A DNA stretch of 64,000 bases from Tulasnella sp. 424 (GCA_019633425.1 WSUB01000185.1:1-64000); one strand, 5' to 3'. Positions 41,149 through 53,604 are shown, counted from the first letter of the stretch. A program made the numbers and translations. The notes: generated by a model from the sequence alone, not told the origin.

Positions 41149-42061
41149 AGCCCTTAAAGGAGCCATTTGCTGCCACAATCTTTTCTAGTCGACGTCGCGG
41201 GCACCGGTGATGGAAGGGATCGTTTCGGACTGTATGAACTATGGATCTCCTCATTTCCTCCTTTACTTTACCGCGTCGTTCAGTATTCTTATTTGGTATA
41301 TGTATCAACTGCAGTCTTCACCCAGTAGTACCGGCGGTACCAGCATTACGACGAGACCCAGTATGTCTTTGTCCACTGACGAGGCGTCGGCATCCCCGAA
41401 AACAACGCAGCAGAGCCGCTTAAAACTCATCCCTGCATTGTATGCTCGTACGTAATAGATTTATCTTACCGCTCACCAATAGGTCCTTGTCTTGAAGGCA
41501 GGCCCTTTTGTCTCGTCCCTTTCAACCGTTCGAACGCCGCTATTACAAAATCACTCTACACTGGCACCGAAATATCCGGGCAGGTTTCTCGGTCAATATA
41601 TGTTGAACCTCGTACGCGGAATGTCTCAGTTTGTCTAGACTATTCGAGAGACGACGCGAGAAGGGGGGGGGTATTTAGCTAGTAGGAGATTGCGGTGTTT
41701 TGAATATATATTTGAGGTGGGGATCGCCACCCACCGTCCGCGTCGACGACGACGCGTCGGTTTGGACTGAGATTCGGCGCATTCGGTGTTGGCCGTAATG
41801 ACGAGGATGGCGAGTACCCTTCTTCCATTGGGGAACTGTAACCTCTAATGCGTCTCGCCCGAGATATCCATGAGTCAGAGACCCTTCCTCAGCGACTCAA
41901 CAGGAGGGGAGTCGCCCATTAGAACTAGCCGAAATTGACATACAGAACGTGTTACATGGTAAATTTGTACATTGTCTCGACGACATCAAGTGGGGTGGTA
42001 AGCCAACATAAGATCTTGTTCACTGTTGAGGGCCTTTTAAGTATCATGTGATACCCTCGCT
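41149..42061. other. 3' flank of the 38.9-kb gene
   Basis: 41160-41455 is similar to 56830-57080 downstream of the pseudogene copy, so it belonged to the duplicated unit. 41456-42061 has no recognisable gene. A run of ten G lies at 41665-41674. Confidence 0.45.
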
Positions 42062-42460
42062 GTGCTTGCTCAGAAGCCGATGCATGTCCGTGAGACCCCA
42101 TGGAGCGGAGGCTCAGCGTTGTCTGTCGCTAATGTCGTTACGGACTTGTTAAAGGTCCCAAGAGGAAAGAGTGATGCCTTTGCAGTACTGGTGTCGAGTC
42201 CGCCTGTGTGGGTCAGCGAGGACCCACAGAGCATCAGCTCGGCCTGTTCTGTCGCCGATCTTGGTACGAATGTGCGGAACCTCGGAGTAGAGCGATGGCC
42301 ACTCCCCGTTCCCACCCCCATTGCTTCTTCTTGGTAGTAGCGCGACCGCCGTGGTTGACTACTTGCGGTGCTCATCCGTGGCGATCCCCCCGGTTGTACA
42401 GTCTTTTCTAGGGGGAGGTATCGAGTTCTACTAGATGGTTTCGTTGTACTCCCCTCAAAA
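42062..42460 (-). pseudogene. Decayed TPR repeats beyond the K3 stop
   Basis: On the minus strand, downstream of the K3 stop, the 120-bp repeat continues in broken form. Pieces read LYSEVPHIRTKIGDRTGRAD and ALWVLADPHRR, interrupted by stops and indels. The K3 stop itself lies where other units have the codons for HRLRNEY: cgg, ctt and cga have become tag, ttt and tga, all transitions. So about three TPR units and any C-terminal cap have been lost from K3. Confidence 0.7.
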
Positions 42461-45400
42461 CTAATGCATTTGAGCAAGACCCCACAGAGCTTCGATGCTA
42501 CTTTTCCTGTCGCCGATGTCGATACAGATTTCCAGCACCTCGTAGTAGAGCTTGATGGCCTCGCTGCACTCCTTCTGAAGCCGATGCACGTCAGCGAGAC
42601 CTAACAGAGCGGAGGCCTGGCCTGGTCTGTCGCCGATGTCGGTACGGATTTGCAGCGCCTCGGAGTAGAGCACGATGGCCTCGTTGTACTCGTCTCGAAG
42701 CCGATGCACATCAGCGAGACCCCACAGGGCTTCGGCCCTGCCTTTCCTGTCGCCGATGTCGGTACAGATTTCCAGCGCCTTGGAGTAGAACTTGATGGCT
42801 TCTCTGTACTCGTTTCGAAGTCGATGCACGTCAGCGAGACCCCACAGAGCGGAGGCCTTGCCTGGTCTGTCGCCGATGTCGGTACGGATTTGCAGTGCCT
42901 CAGTGTAGTACCTAATGGCCTTGGTATACTCGTTCCGAAGCCGATGCACATCAGCGAGACCTGAAAGGGCGGCGGCTTGGCCTGTTCTGTCGTCGACACT
43001 GGGACGGATGTTCAGGGCCTCGGAGTAGAGCTCGATGGCCTTACTGTACTCTTTTCGAAGCTGGTGCACTTGAGCGAGACTCAACAGCGCCGCCGCTTTG
43101 CCTGCTCTGTCGCCGACATCGGGACGGATGTTCAGGGCCTTGGAGTAGAGCTCGATAGCCTTGCTGTACTCATTTCGAAGCCGATTCACGTCAGCGAGAC
43201 CTGACAAAGCGGAGGCCTGGCCTGGTCTGTCGCCGATGTCGGTACGGATTTGCAGGGCCTCGGAGTAGAGCGCGATGGCCTTGCTGTACTCTTTTCGGAA
43301 CTGATGCACTTGAGCGAGACTCGACAGCGCGGCGACTTTGCCTATTCTGTCGCCGACATCGGGACGGATGTTCAGGGCCTCGGAGTAGAGCTCGATGGCT
43401 TTGCTGTGCTCCTTTCGAAGCTGATGCACTTGAGCGAGACTCGACAGCGCGGCCGCTTTGCCTGCTCTGTCGCCGACATCGGGACGGATGTTCAGGGCCT
43501 TGGAGTAGAGCTCGATGGCCTTGCTGTACTCATTTCGAAGCCGATACACGTCAGCGAGACCTGACAAAGCGGAGGCCTGGCCTGGTCTGTCGCCGATGTC
43601 GGTACGGATTTGCAGGGCCTCGGAGTAGAGCGCGATGGCCTTGCTGTACTCTTTTCGGAACTGATGCACTTGAGCGAGACTCGACAGCGCGGCGACTTTG
43701 CCTATTCTGTCGCCGACATCGGGACGGATGTTCAGGGCCTCGGAGTAGAGCTCGATGGCTTTGCTGTGCTCCTTTCGAAGCTGATGCACTTGAGCGAGAC
43801 TCGACAGCGCGGCCGCTTTGCCTGCTCTGTCGCCGACATCGGGACGGATGTTCAGGGCCTTGGAGTAGAGCTCGATGGCCTTGCTGTACTCATTTCGAAG
43901 CCGATACACGTCAGCGAGACCTGACAAAGCGGAGGCCTGGCCTGGTCTGTCGCCGATGTCGGTACGGATTTGCAAGGCCTCGGAGTAAAGCGCGATGGCT
44001 TTATTGTCCTCCTTTCGAAGCCGATGCACATCAGCGAGACCCCATAGAGCTTCGGCCCTGCCTTTCATGTCGCCGATGTCGGCACAGATTTCCAGCGACT
44101 CGGGGTAGAGCTTGATGGCCTTGCTGCACTCCTTCTGAAGCCGATGCACGTCAGCGAGACCCAACAGAGCGGAGGCCTGGCCTGGTCTGTCGCCGATGTC
44201 GGTACTGACTTGCAGGGCCTCGGAGTAGAGCGCGATGGCCTCGTTGTACTTGTTTCGAAGCCGATGCACATCAGCGAGACCCCACAGGGCTTCGGCCCTG
44301 CCTTTCCTGTCGCCGATGTCGGTACAGATTTCCAGCGCCTCGGAGTAGAGCTTAATGGCCTCGCTGTACTCCTTTAGAAGCCGATGCACGTCAGCGAGAC
44401 CTGATAGAGCGGAGGCCTGGCCTGGTCCGTCGCCGATGTCGGTACTGGTTTGCAGGGCCTCGGAGTACAGCGCGATGGCCTCGTTGTACTCGTCTCGAAG
44501 CCGATGCATATCAGCGAGACCCCACAGAGCTTCGGCCCTGGCTTTCTTGTCACCGATGTCGGTACAGATTTTCAGCGTCTCGGAGTAGAGCTTGGTGGCC
44601 TCGCTGTACTCCTTTTGAAGCCAACGGCCTTCAGTGAGACCCCACACAGCGGAGGCTTGGCCTGGTCTGTCGGCGATGTCGGTACGGACCAGCAGCACCT
44701 CGGAGTAGCGCTTGAGAGCCTCGGTGTACTCTTTTCGAAGTCGATGTACATCAGCGAGACCTGACGGAGCGGAAGCCCGGCCCGATCTGTCGCCGACGTC
44801 GATACGAATTTGCAGCCCCTCGGAGTAGTGCTTGATGGCATCGGTGTACTCGTTTCGAAGCCGATGCACATGGGTGAGACCTGACAGAGCGGAGGCATGG
44901 CCTTGTCCTTTACCCGTGCCGGTCAGGATTTGCAGCGCCTCGGAGTAGTGCATGGTGGCCTCGGGGTACTCGTTTCGAAGCCGATGCACGTCAGCGAGAC
45001 CCCACAGAGCTTCGGCTCTGCCTTTCATGTCGCCAATGTCGGCACAGATTTCCAGTGCCTCGGAGTACAGCTTGATGGCCTCGCTGCACTCTTTTTGAAG
45101 CCGATGCACGTCAGCGAGATCCAACAGAGCGGAGGCCTGGCCTGTTCTGTCGCCGATGTCGGTACGGATTTGCAGCTCCTCAGAGTAGTGCTTGATGGCC
45201 TCAGTGTACTCGTTTCGAAGCCGATGCACGTCAGCGAGACCCCACAGAGCTTCGGCCCTGCCTTTCCTGTCGCCAATGTCGGCGCAGATTTCCAGCGCCT
45301 CGGAGTAGAGCTCGATGGCCTCGCTATACTCCTTTTGAAGCCGATGCACGCTAGCGAGACCCCACAGAGCGGAAGCCTGGCTTGGTCCGTCGCCGATGTC

Positions 45401-47728
45401 GGTATAAATTCGCAGCGCCTCGGAGTAGTACTTGGTGGCCTCGGTGTACTCGTTTCGAAGCCGATGCACGTCAGCGAAACCCCACAGAGCTTCGGCCCTG
45501 CCTTTCCTGTCGCCGATGTCGGCACAGATTTGCAGCGCCTCGGAGTAGAGCTTGATGGCCTCGCTGTACTCCTTTTGAAGCCGATGCACGTCAGCGAGAC
45601 CCCACAGAGCGGAGGCTTGGCCTGGTCTGTCACCGATGTCGGTACGGATTTGCAGCGCCTCGGAGTAGTGCTTGATGGCCTCGCTGTACTTGTTTCTAAA
45701 CCGATGCACCTCGGCGAGACCCCACAGAGCGTTGGCTCTGCCTCGCCTGTCGTCGACGTCGGTGTGGATTTGCAGCCCCTCGGGGCGAAGTGCGATGGCT
45801 TCGGTGTACTCGTTTCGAAGTCGATGTGCCTCAGCGAGACCCCGCAGAGTTTCGGTTCTGTCTTCCATGTTGCCGATGTCGGTAAGGATTTGCAGGGCCT
45901 CGGAGTAGAGCTTGATGGCATCACTGTACTCTTCTCGATCCAGATGCAGTTCAGCGAGACTGTTCAGAGCATTGGCTTCGCCTTTCCTATCGCCGTTTTT
46001 GATGTACATCCGATGCGTCTCTGTGAAGCAGGCTAACGCCATCGTAGGGTCACCGGACTTCCGCGCTCTCCACCCCCGCTCCATCAGAACTTCGGAAGGG
46101 GATGTTCTGGGAAATAAAGAACGTAGCCCATCTTGCCTTTTTGGCACGACCATCGGCTATGTATATCATAATGGGTCAATTGCGTCTCACGAGCTATAAA
46201 CCAGCATCACCCACCATATCACTGATTGCATGTACATAGTCTTTAGCCGTCGGTCTTTCGCTAGGATTGTTGTTCCAACACGCGGTCATAAGAGAGCAAA
46301 GGTTCTCAAACAATGACACGCGAGCATGCTCATTAATGAATGGCAGATCTCCTTTGATGACGCATTCTATAACACGGGTGTCCGCCGCGACATCTTGAAA
46401 CGGTATGGAATTGGTCAGAACCTTTTTCGGGACAAGCCTGTGAGCCTCGGATACCCGTCGAGTTCGAATTCAGAGATATACCTCGTAAGCTATCCATCCC
46501 AATGCCCAAATATCACTCCAGAGGCTCATTCGGTCGTCGTTTAGCAGCTCTGGAGCAGCCCAGCGAAGGGTGTATATATTCCCCGTAAGTGTTATGGTTT
46601 TGCTGAGGGTGGAGAACTTGGCTTGGAGCCGCTGCTGTTGGTTTTGGACCAGCCCCGGTTGTCTTTTGAGATCATGTTCTGTGAGGCGACGAGCAGAGCC
46701 AAAGTCGGTAATCACTGCGACGTGCCGCGAGTTGACTAATACATTGAACTGCATTGTTCGGGACTAAGCTCGTCGAGCATATTATCTTCGCACGTCTAGA
46801 GCTTACCGACTTCAGGTCACCGTGGCATATCGGTGGCTCTTGCCTATGGAGGTATTCCAACCCTCCCGCCACATCATTGATCTAGAGTAAAGATAGTCAG
46901 AGTTAGTTCAACAACAACTCTTTCGGTCTTACCAACGAGATCCGCTCTGGAATTTCCCAATCTCGTGAAGCGACAAAGTCCTTCAAATTGCCATTCTCCG
47001 CCCAAGGGAATACCAGCCAGATTATATCCCTGGATAGATCTTCAACGAACCCTTTGAGTTTGACGATGTTTTCATGATCAAGTTCAACTAGGAATTCCGT
47101 TTCCCTGAGTGTCAACTGGTAGAGCTTAGCTCTTGATGAAACCTTTGCGGAACTAAACGGAGGATGCTTACTCCCAGTACTCGCTCTAGATCTTTATTAT
47201 CTCCTATCCTCGATTTCTTTACTGCTACGAACTTTCAAATCAAGGTTCAAAATTCGGTTACTCTAAAGGAGCAGAGAAATTGATCGGGACCGACCTCTCC
47301 CCGCCAAAAGCCGGCCCTGTCAGACCTGTACTCCTCCTCGTCTAGCTGGTGGTCCGCAGCCCCTCGAACATGGTCATCCAATTCTGAGGATTGACGGCAT
47401 AACTGCATAACTTCCCTCGGCCTGTAGGACCTAGCCCAAACCCATCTAGAGTCGCGGCCGTCGTAAGGCAGAAAGGCTTTCGATACTGTCGCATGCCCTC
47501 CATGGAATTCGCGGGCGTCTTTGGGAGCTTTAATCGAGGAGCCACTGATTCGCCAGTCCGAAAGCTTCTCTATTCTCGCTCTCTACGAGTAATTGATAGT
47601 TAGAATTTAACTTCGAAATTTCGGACGCGACGCACCAACTTCGCACTCGGCTTGAATCCACCGCGAGAACCATTGGGGTCGGATCCGGTCGAACGAGGAA
47701 TGTCGGCAGAGTGCTTTTCGTCTTTCAT
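42461..47728 (-). CDS. Kinase-TPR protein K3, about 30 TPRs
   Basis: The start is placed at 47728-47726 (MKDEKHSADIPRSTGSDPNG), aligned with K4 and K5. Exon 2 (47580 downward) gives IEKLSDWRISGSSIKAPKDA, the glycine loop FHGGHATVSKAFL and a charged insert of about 70 residues (DEEEYRSDRAG). The kinase then continues: FVAVKKSRIGDNKD, HENIVKLKGFVEDLSRDIIW, ICHGDLKS|FNVLV, TDFGSARRLTEHD, LRWAAPELL, DIWALGWIAYE, IPFQDV and a CW...NPSERPTA end. An intron precedes the 1230-codon TPR exon (46153-42461), about 30 repeats of 40 residues such as YSEAIKLYSEALEICADIGD. Two repeat types alternate. It has the longest array in the window, but unlike K2, K4 and K5 it lacks the C-terminal cap, because the array runs into a stop inside a damaged repeat. 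Confidence 0.85.
42480..46060 (-). repeat. 120-bp tandem TPR array of K3
   Basis: About 30 direct repeats with an exact period of 120 bp. Because 120 is divisible by 3, all six frames are periodic and other frames also stay open for long stretches. Confidence 0.95.
43201..43920 (-). repeat. Perfect 360-bp tandem duplication inside the K3 array
   Basis: Bases 43201-43560 and 43561-43920 are identical line by line (three TPR units each). Identity continues into 43921 until the first mismatch at about 43974, while the unit before 43201 differs at two positions. This marks a very recent unequal exchange or slippage event. Confidence 0.95.
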
Positions 47729-49403
47729 CAAGGGCTTAGCGGAGAGAACGAGTGATACTATGGGTAGATGGTCAGCGGTGAATGTCTAGAGCCTGGGGGG
47801 TAGGGGTTAAGCAAGAAAGAGGTTTCATAGAGGAAGAGGAGGTGAATCAGTGGGTCTTAAGAGACGCCCGGAGTGCTCGCAACATCACTACCCTGCAGTT
47901 TCTCCCGAGGCAAAGGGCCACAGGAGGTTGGTTGCCCTGCGAGCCTTTCAGACTGTGACTCACTTGGAAGTCTTTCCATGGGAATATTTCTTGCAAGTTT
48001 AGATGACGAAGTTGAGGTCTTATTGCTTAACATATAGATCTCAAACAGTCCGGTACGGCACGATAAACTAAAACACCGGACCAAGCTACTCAGTTTGAAT
48101 TCGGCTGTTAGGAAGAGGGCATAAGTGAGGACTGAACTGAACCTTTGTGGTTGGAGGCTTGTCACGGCGGTTGAGTCGTGCCTAATATGGTTTATCACGC
48201 GTCACGCGGTGGGTGAAGGACGCGTCGGACATATCCAGGCTCCGAAGACAATCGCAAGTTTGGGCATGCCTCAAGTCTTAATACTGGGGCTTTCATATCG
48301 AGTCTACAGGATAAGTGCGTCGGATCCAGTGCTCAGAGGAGCGGATTGCCGCACTGCGATGCCGGGTGGTCCATGGTAGCGAATTTGCCACGCTGCGATG
48401 CCGGTCATTACTCGCGCCGGAGGTAGGGGAAAATTGCTTCCGGGGCCTTCTTTCGTTACAGCAGGGTTAGAGGACGGTACCTACATGCAGACAACGTTGG
48501 TCGAGGCGGCTTTTTTTTTCCGCGGTGGAAGTAGTCTCCGGTTCTCAAACTGCCGGGTCTCCCTCTCAGGCTCCTCCGCCCCTACGGTGGAAGCAGGTCA
48601 GACTTGGCCGTAAGTAAGGCGACTGAATTGGATCCGCTATCTCGGTTCCCACTGAGAAGCAACCTCGCAATAAAACCTCCCTTGCAGCTCGCTAAGCTAG
48701 TAGCTGCTCATCAAGCCAGAGAAGTTCGATTGTTCATTGGCCAGTGTTTGGTCGCAAGCATGACGACGAGTACTTCGTCAGCAAAGAGCTCAGCACGTCT
48801 CACACAAGTCAAAGTATGAATCACTCGATCAGGGAATCCACGGAGACACATCTAGAGGGGATTCTGCGGAAAGGGGTTAACCGCGCCCGACCATTTGACA
48901 GCAAGGAGCAAATTTCGAGGAATCGGAGGGCCTGAGGCGGTGTACGGTATTTTTGCTTTAAACGCACTAGTGTCAAACAACACAATCGTTCGGCCGGGTA
49001 AGGATGTCGTCTCGTAAGATAGGGAGTACAGGCTAAGCCATTCGAAAGCAAATTCCGAATACGGTGAGGAACTCGGCTGCCCAGGTCGTACACGTGAAAG
49101 CATCCCCATGACACTTATCCCAGCTGGGCTGTGTCCAATCCCATACCTACACAAGAAAAAAAGGCTCAAGGTAATCGATCGTCGAAAGACAGCCGCAGGT
49201 AATGACATTAAGGCTGCATGCATATGCTGAACCCGCATCCGGCACTCTAGCTAGAGCTATAGAATCGTATGGATGCCCATGCTAAAAAGTCATAATAAGA
49301 TAAACGCCGTCCACCCATGTAATTCACCTCGTTCCTACGACCCAAAGCGGTAATTAGTGGCGTTAAATGCTTAATCTTGGGTTGAATGGTCGTTGGCACG
49401 ACC
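47729..49403. repeat. Upstream block of K3 (duplicated block, copy 1)
   Basis: No protein gene seen. The block shares many segments, in the same order, with 61877-63480 upstream of K5, and parts with 49962-50650 and 53605-54480. Landmarks are cgctgcgatgccggtcatta near 48391, cgcactagtgtcaaacaa near 48962 and aggtaatcgatcgtcgaaa near 49169. It is therefore part of the unit that was copied with the kinase genes and probably contains their promoter. Confidence 0.7.
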
Positions 49404-49961
49404 CTACTCGGCTCTAGCGGTCCGATCCTCCGTTTCTTTCACTGCACAACGTCCCCTTCGGTTCACATTCAAGCAACCTAACCTAAACTTTCCCCACCAA
49501 TGGCCGTCAATATTAGACGTGTGCTCCTCCTCGTCTTCTTCTTCATCATCATCAAACTCCCCTTCGGCGCCTCGCCGGTGGTCCGCAGCCCCTCGAATAC
49601 GGTCATCGGATTCGGGGAATTGACGGCATAACTGCATAGCTTTCTTCGAGTCGTAGGTATCCGAGTCGGCAAACCAATATCCGTCTTCGTCGCCGTCAAG
49701 CAGAAAGGCTTTTGTTACTGTCGCATGGCCTCCATGGAATTGGCGAGCGTCTTCGGGAGCTTTAATCGAGGAAGGTCTGATTCGCCAGTCCGAAAGGTTC
49801 TCCATTCTCGCCCTCTACGAGTGAATTGATAGTTAGAATTTAACTTTGAAATTTTGGACGCGACGCACCAACTTGTCGCTCAGCTTGAATCCGCTGTGAG
49901 AACCACTCGGGTCGGATCCGGTCGAACGAAGAATGTCGGCAGAGTCCCTTTCATCTTCCAT
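49404..49961 (-). pseudogene. Truncated kinase gene K3b (N-terminal part only)
   Basis: Starts at 49961 with MEDERDSADILRSTGSDPSG, keeps the first intron, then MENLSDWRIRPSSIKAPEDA and FHGGHATVTKAFL plus an acidic insert (DDDEEEDEEEHTS). Near 49480 the kinase similarity ends and the frame runs into sequence homologous to 54485-54575 (VNRRGRCAVKETEDRT), stopping at 49404. There is no beta-3 lysine, catalytic loop, DFG or TPR array. It is the head of a kinase-TPR gene whose body was lost at a duplication junction; whether the short chimeric protein is made is unknown. Confidence 0.8.
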
Positions 49962-51060
49962 CACGTGCTTAGCGGAGGGGGGATTAGTCATACTGTGGGT
50001 CGGCTATGAGTGTCCAGGACCTGGAAGGTTGAAGGGAAGCAAGCGAAGAGTTTTCGCGGAGGAAGAGGGGGCGAATTAGTGAGCTTTAAAAGACGCTCGG
50101 AATACTCAGAGCATCGTTACTTCGCAGTCTGCCTCGAGGCGAAGGCCTGTAGGGGGTTGATTGCCGGCCCTGCACGAAGTTGAGCGCTTCTTGATCTCAA
50201 ACAATCCGGTGCGGCGCGATAAAGAAATCCGCAACATCAAGGTGCTCAGTGTGAATCCGCTGCGAGGAGGGGGCTTAAGCGAGCGAGGATTGAACTGGAA
50301 GCTTGTCACAGCGATTGAATAGGGCTTGCCACGCGTCACACGCTGGGGTGAGGACACGTGGGACATATCCAGTCACGAGAAGGCAATTGCGAGTTTAGGC
50401 GCGCCTCAAAGCTTGGTTCTACAGGATTACTGCACTCCTCCGTAGGGTAGCGCTTTTGCCGCGCTGCGATGCTGGTCATTACTCGCGCCGGGGGTAGGGG
50501 GAAATTGCTCAGAAATTGCTTCCTTTTCCGTTGCAGCGGGGTGAGGGGAGAGTACAGACAACGTACGCGTTTGTTTCGTGGCGGAAGGCAGGTCAGACCT
50601 GGCCGTAAGTAAGGGAACTGAATTGTTGGTGAACTATCAGTTTGCTGCATCCAGGTATCTGAATTGGACGAGGCGTCGGCATTCTCGGCTAGCGTCGCAC
50701 CTTAATTCTGAAGAGCCTCGTAGAACGCCCTCCGTCAGGTGGAAACTTCACGACGTACATAGATGCTCAGGTCTGCTGCTTTCTTGTGTGAACATCGCAA
50801 GGTACAAAACCTCCTGCTATACCTAACCAGTAACCACAACAATTCATGACCTGAGATCAACCAACTCACTCGGTTCCTCCGCCGCCACGCGTCTCGTGCT
50901 GTACCTCTTATCGCTTAGCGAGAATGAATCCAAAATCGTCTCACTAACAGGATTACATTAAAACAACAAATTCGTTGGTCAACAGAACACGTAGCATATT
51001 ATTTGTACATTGCATTGTCACATGCCGGTTAGTGGCAATCTCGACTGTCCGGGAGAGACC
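49962..51060. repeat. Upstream block of K3b (copy 2) and 3' flank of K4
   Basis: 49962-50650 repeats segments of copy 1, including cgctgcgatgctggtcatta near 50465. 50650-51060 is unique sequence with no gene seen. Confidence 0.6.
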
Positions 51061-53604
51061 TCATGCTACTTTAACAAGCTTGAGTCGTTGGCGGGTATCG
51101 GCCGCTTTTTTCAACGCATCAGCTGCTGCATCAACGTGCCCAGATTGTTCAAATATTTCAGCGGCTTCTTCATATAGAGATATCGCATCATTGTGGTGAT
51201 CTTGGTGGCGATGAATGTCGGCGAGGCCCGACAGAGCGTCGGCTCTGTCTCGCCTGTCGTCGATGTCGATACGGATTTGCAGGACCTCGGAGTAGAGCAT
51301 GATGGCCTCGCTGTACTCCTCTCGAGCTTGATGCACGTGAGCGAGACCATAAAGAGCGTCGGCCCTGCCTTTCCTGTCGCCGATCTCAGTACGGATTCGC
51401 AGGGCCTCGGAGTAGAGCGTGATGGACTCGCTGTACTCTTCTCGAGCGTGATGCACTAGACCGAGATACCACAGAGTGTCGGCTCTGCCTTCCCTGTCGC
51501 CCATGTCGGTACGGATTTGCAGGACCTCGGAGTAGAGCGCGATGGCATCGCTGTACTGCTCTCGAGCTTGATGCACCTCAGCGAGGCCCCTCAGAGCGTT
51601 GGCTCTGCCTCGCGTGTCATCCATGTCGGTACGGATTCGCAGGGCCAGGGAGTAGTGCGCGAGGGCCTGGCTGTACTCCTTTCGAGCTCGATGCACTTGA
51701 GCGAGACCCGACAGAGCGTCGGCTCGGCCTCGTCTGTCGCCGATTTCGGTACGGATTTGCAGAATCTCGGCGTAGCACGCAATGGCTTCGCTGTACTCCT
51801 TTCGGCGTCGATGTATCAAAGCGAGATAGTCCAGAGCGTTGACTTTGCCTTCCCTATCGCCAATCCTGGCGTACATCCGACCAGCCTCGGTGAAGCAAGC
51901 AAGAGCCATCACGAGGTCGCCGAGCTCCTCCTCTCTCTGTCCTTGCTCCATCAGAAATTCAGCTGGGGATTCGGTGATATCTTGCCATTCTGGGTCTTGG
52001 GGAACGAGCATCGGCTATATCATCATGGATCAATTGCGTTTCACAAACTGTAAACCAGCATCACTCACCATCTTACTGACAGCATGTAGATAGCCTTTTG
52101 CCGTCGGCCTTTCGCTAGGATTGCTGTTCCAACACATCGTCATGAGGGAGCAAAGGTTCCCAAACAATGACACGCGAGCATCCTCATTCATGGAAGGAAG
52201 ATTTCCTTGGATGACGCGTTCGATAACAGCGGCGTCTGCCGGAACATCTTGAAACGGTATGGAATTGGTCAGAACCTTTTCGGAGCGAATTTGTGAGCTT
52301 CGGATGCCCGTCGAGTTCCGATTCGAAGGCTTACCTCATAAGCTATCCATCCCAATGCCCATATATCACTCCAAAGGCTTATTTGGTCATCATATAGCAG
52401 CTCCGGAGCAGCCCAGCGAAGGGTGTATATATTCCCCGTAAGAGTTATGGTTTTGCTGAGAGTGGAGAACTTTGCTTGGAGCCGCAGCTGCCGGCTTTGG
52501 ACCGGCCCCGGTGGTCTGTTGAGATCATGTTCCGTGAGGTGACGGGCAGACCCAAAGTCGGTAATTACAGCGCGGTGCGCCGAGTTTACTAATACATTGA
52601 ACTGCATTGTTTGACACTAAGCTTATCAAATGTATTATCATCGCACGCATGGAGCTTACCGACTTCAGGTCGCCATGGCATATGGGTGGCTTTCGGCTAT
52701 GAAGGTATTCCACCCCTCCTGCCACGTCGTTTATCTGGAGTACGGATTTTCAGAGCCGGTTCAACAAGGAGACTTTTGGGCTTACCAATGAGATCCGCTC
52801 TGGGATTTCCCAATCTCGTGAAGCGACAAAGTCCTTCAAATTGCCATTCTCCGCCCAAGGGAATACCACCCAGATTATATCCTTGGATAGGTCTTCGACG
52901 AAACCATTGAGCTTGACGATGTTTGGATGAGAAAGTTTAACGAGGAGTTCCGTTTCCCTGAGAGTCAACTGGAAGAGCTTAGCTCTTGATGAAACCTTTA
53001 GTACGGAACTAAACGGAGCAGGCTTACTTTCAGTACTCGCTCTAGATCCTTATTATCTCCTATTCTAGATTTCTTTACTGCTACAAACTTTCAAATTGGG
53101 GTTCCAAATCAGCTCAACGGTTATGCTGGAGGAGCAGAGAAATCGATCACAACTGACCTCTCCCCGCCAACAGCCGTCACGATCCAACCTGTACTTCTGC
53201 TCGCCATCTTTTCCTTCATCATCAAACTCCCCTTCGGCGTCTCGCCGGTGGTCCCCAGCGCCTCGAATATGGTCACCGGATTTGGAGGATTGACGGCATA
53301 AACGCATAGCTTCCCTCGGCTTATAGCTCTCAAACAGGCCGATGCCGCGAAGCAGAAAGGCCTTTGATACGGTCGCATGCCCTCCATGGAATTGGCAGGT
53401 GTATTTGGGCGCTTTAATCGAGAAGGGACTGATTCGCCATTTCTCGAGCTTCGCCATTCTCGTCCTCTACGAGCATTCGGTGAGTTGTTCGAATTAAGCT
53501 TCGACAATTCAGACGCGACGCACCAACTTGGCGTTCAGCTTGAATCCACTGCGGTCGGATTCGGTCGAGCCGGAAATGTTGGTAGAGTCTCTTTCGTCTT
53601 CCAT
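51061..53604 (-). CDS. Kinase-TPR protein K4, about 7 TPRs
   Basis: Start 53604-53602, MEDERDSTNISGSTESDRSG; the first intron begins GTGCGT after NAKL. Exon 2 gives MAKLEKWRISPFSIKAPKYT, FHGGHATVSKAFLL and a charged insert (GEFDDEGKDGEQKYR). Then FVAVKKSRIGDNKD, HPNIVKLNGFVEDLSKDIIW, ICHGDLKS|FNVLV, TDFGSARHLTEHD, LRWAAPELL, DIWALGWIAYE and a C-lobe end with CWNSNPSERPTA. The intron before the TPR exon ends ATATAG, and the array exon (52011-51061, 316 codons) opens MLVPQDPEWQDITESPAEFL. About seven TPRs are followed by a complete C-terminal cap (AADALKKAADTRQRLKL). All catalytic residues are present. It is the compact version of the K3/K5 type. Confidence 0.87.

Noticed and set aside
44897..46036. 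379-codon plus-strand frame across the K3 array, and similar plus-strand frames at 42650-43924 and 57841-60102
   Set aside because: They are antisense to the TPR arrays. The 120-bp period keeps every frame periodic, so long antisense frames are expected. Their GLGVERDGLAVL-type repeats match no family, whereas the minus-strand frame gives clear TPRs joined to a kinase.
42480..46060. CRISPR-like or satellite interpretation of the regular 120-bp repeats
   Set aside because: There are no spacers; the repeats are contiguous, coding and of TPR type, in a eukaryotic intron-bearing gene.
46157..47728. NACHT or NB-ARC domain between kinase and TPRs
   Set aside because: The kinase C-lobe end (CW...PSERPTA) is followed by a single intron and then directly by the TPR exon; there is no P-loop NTPase motif in between.
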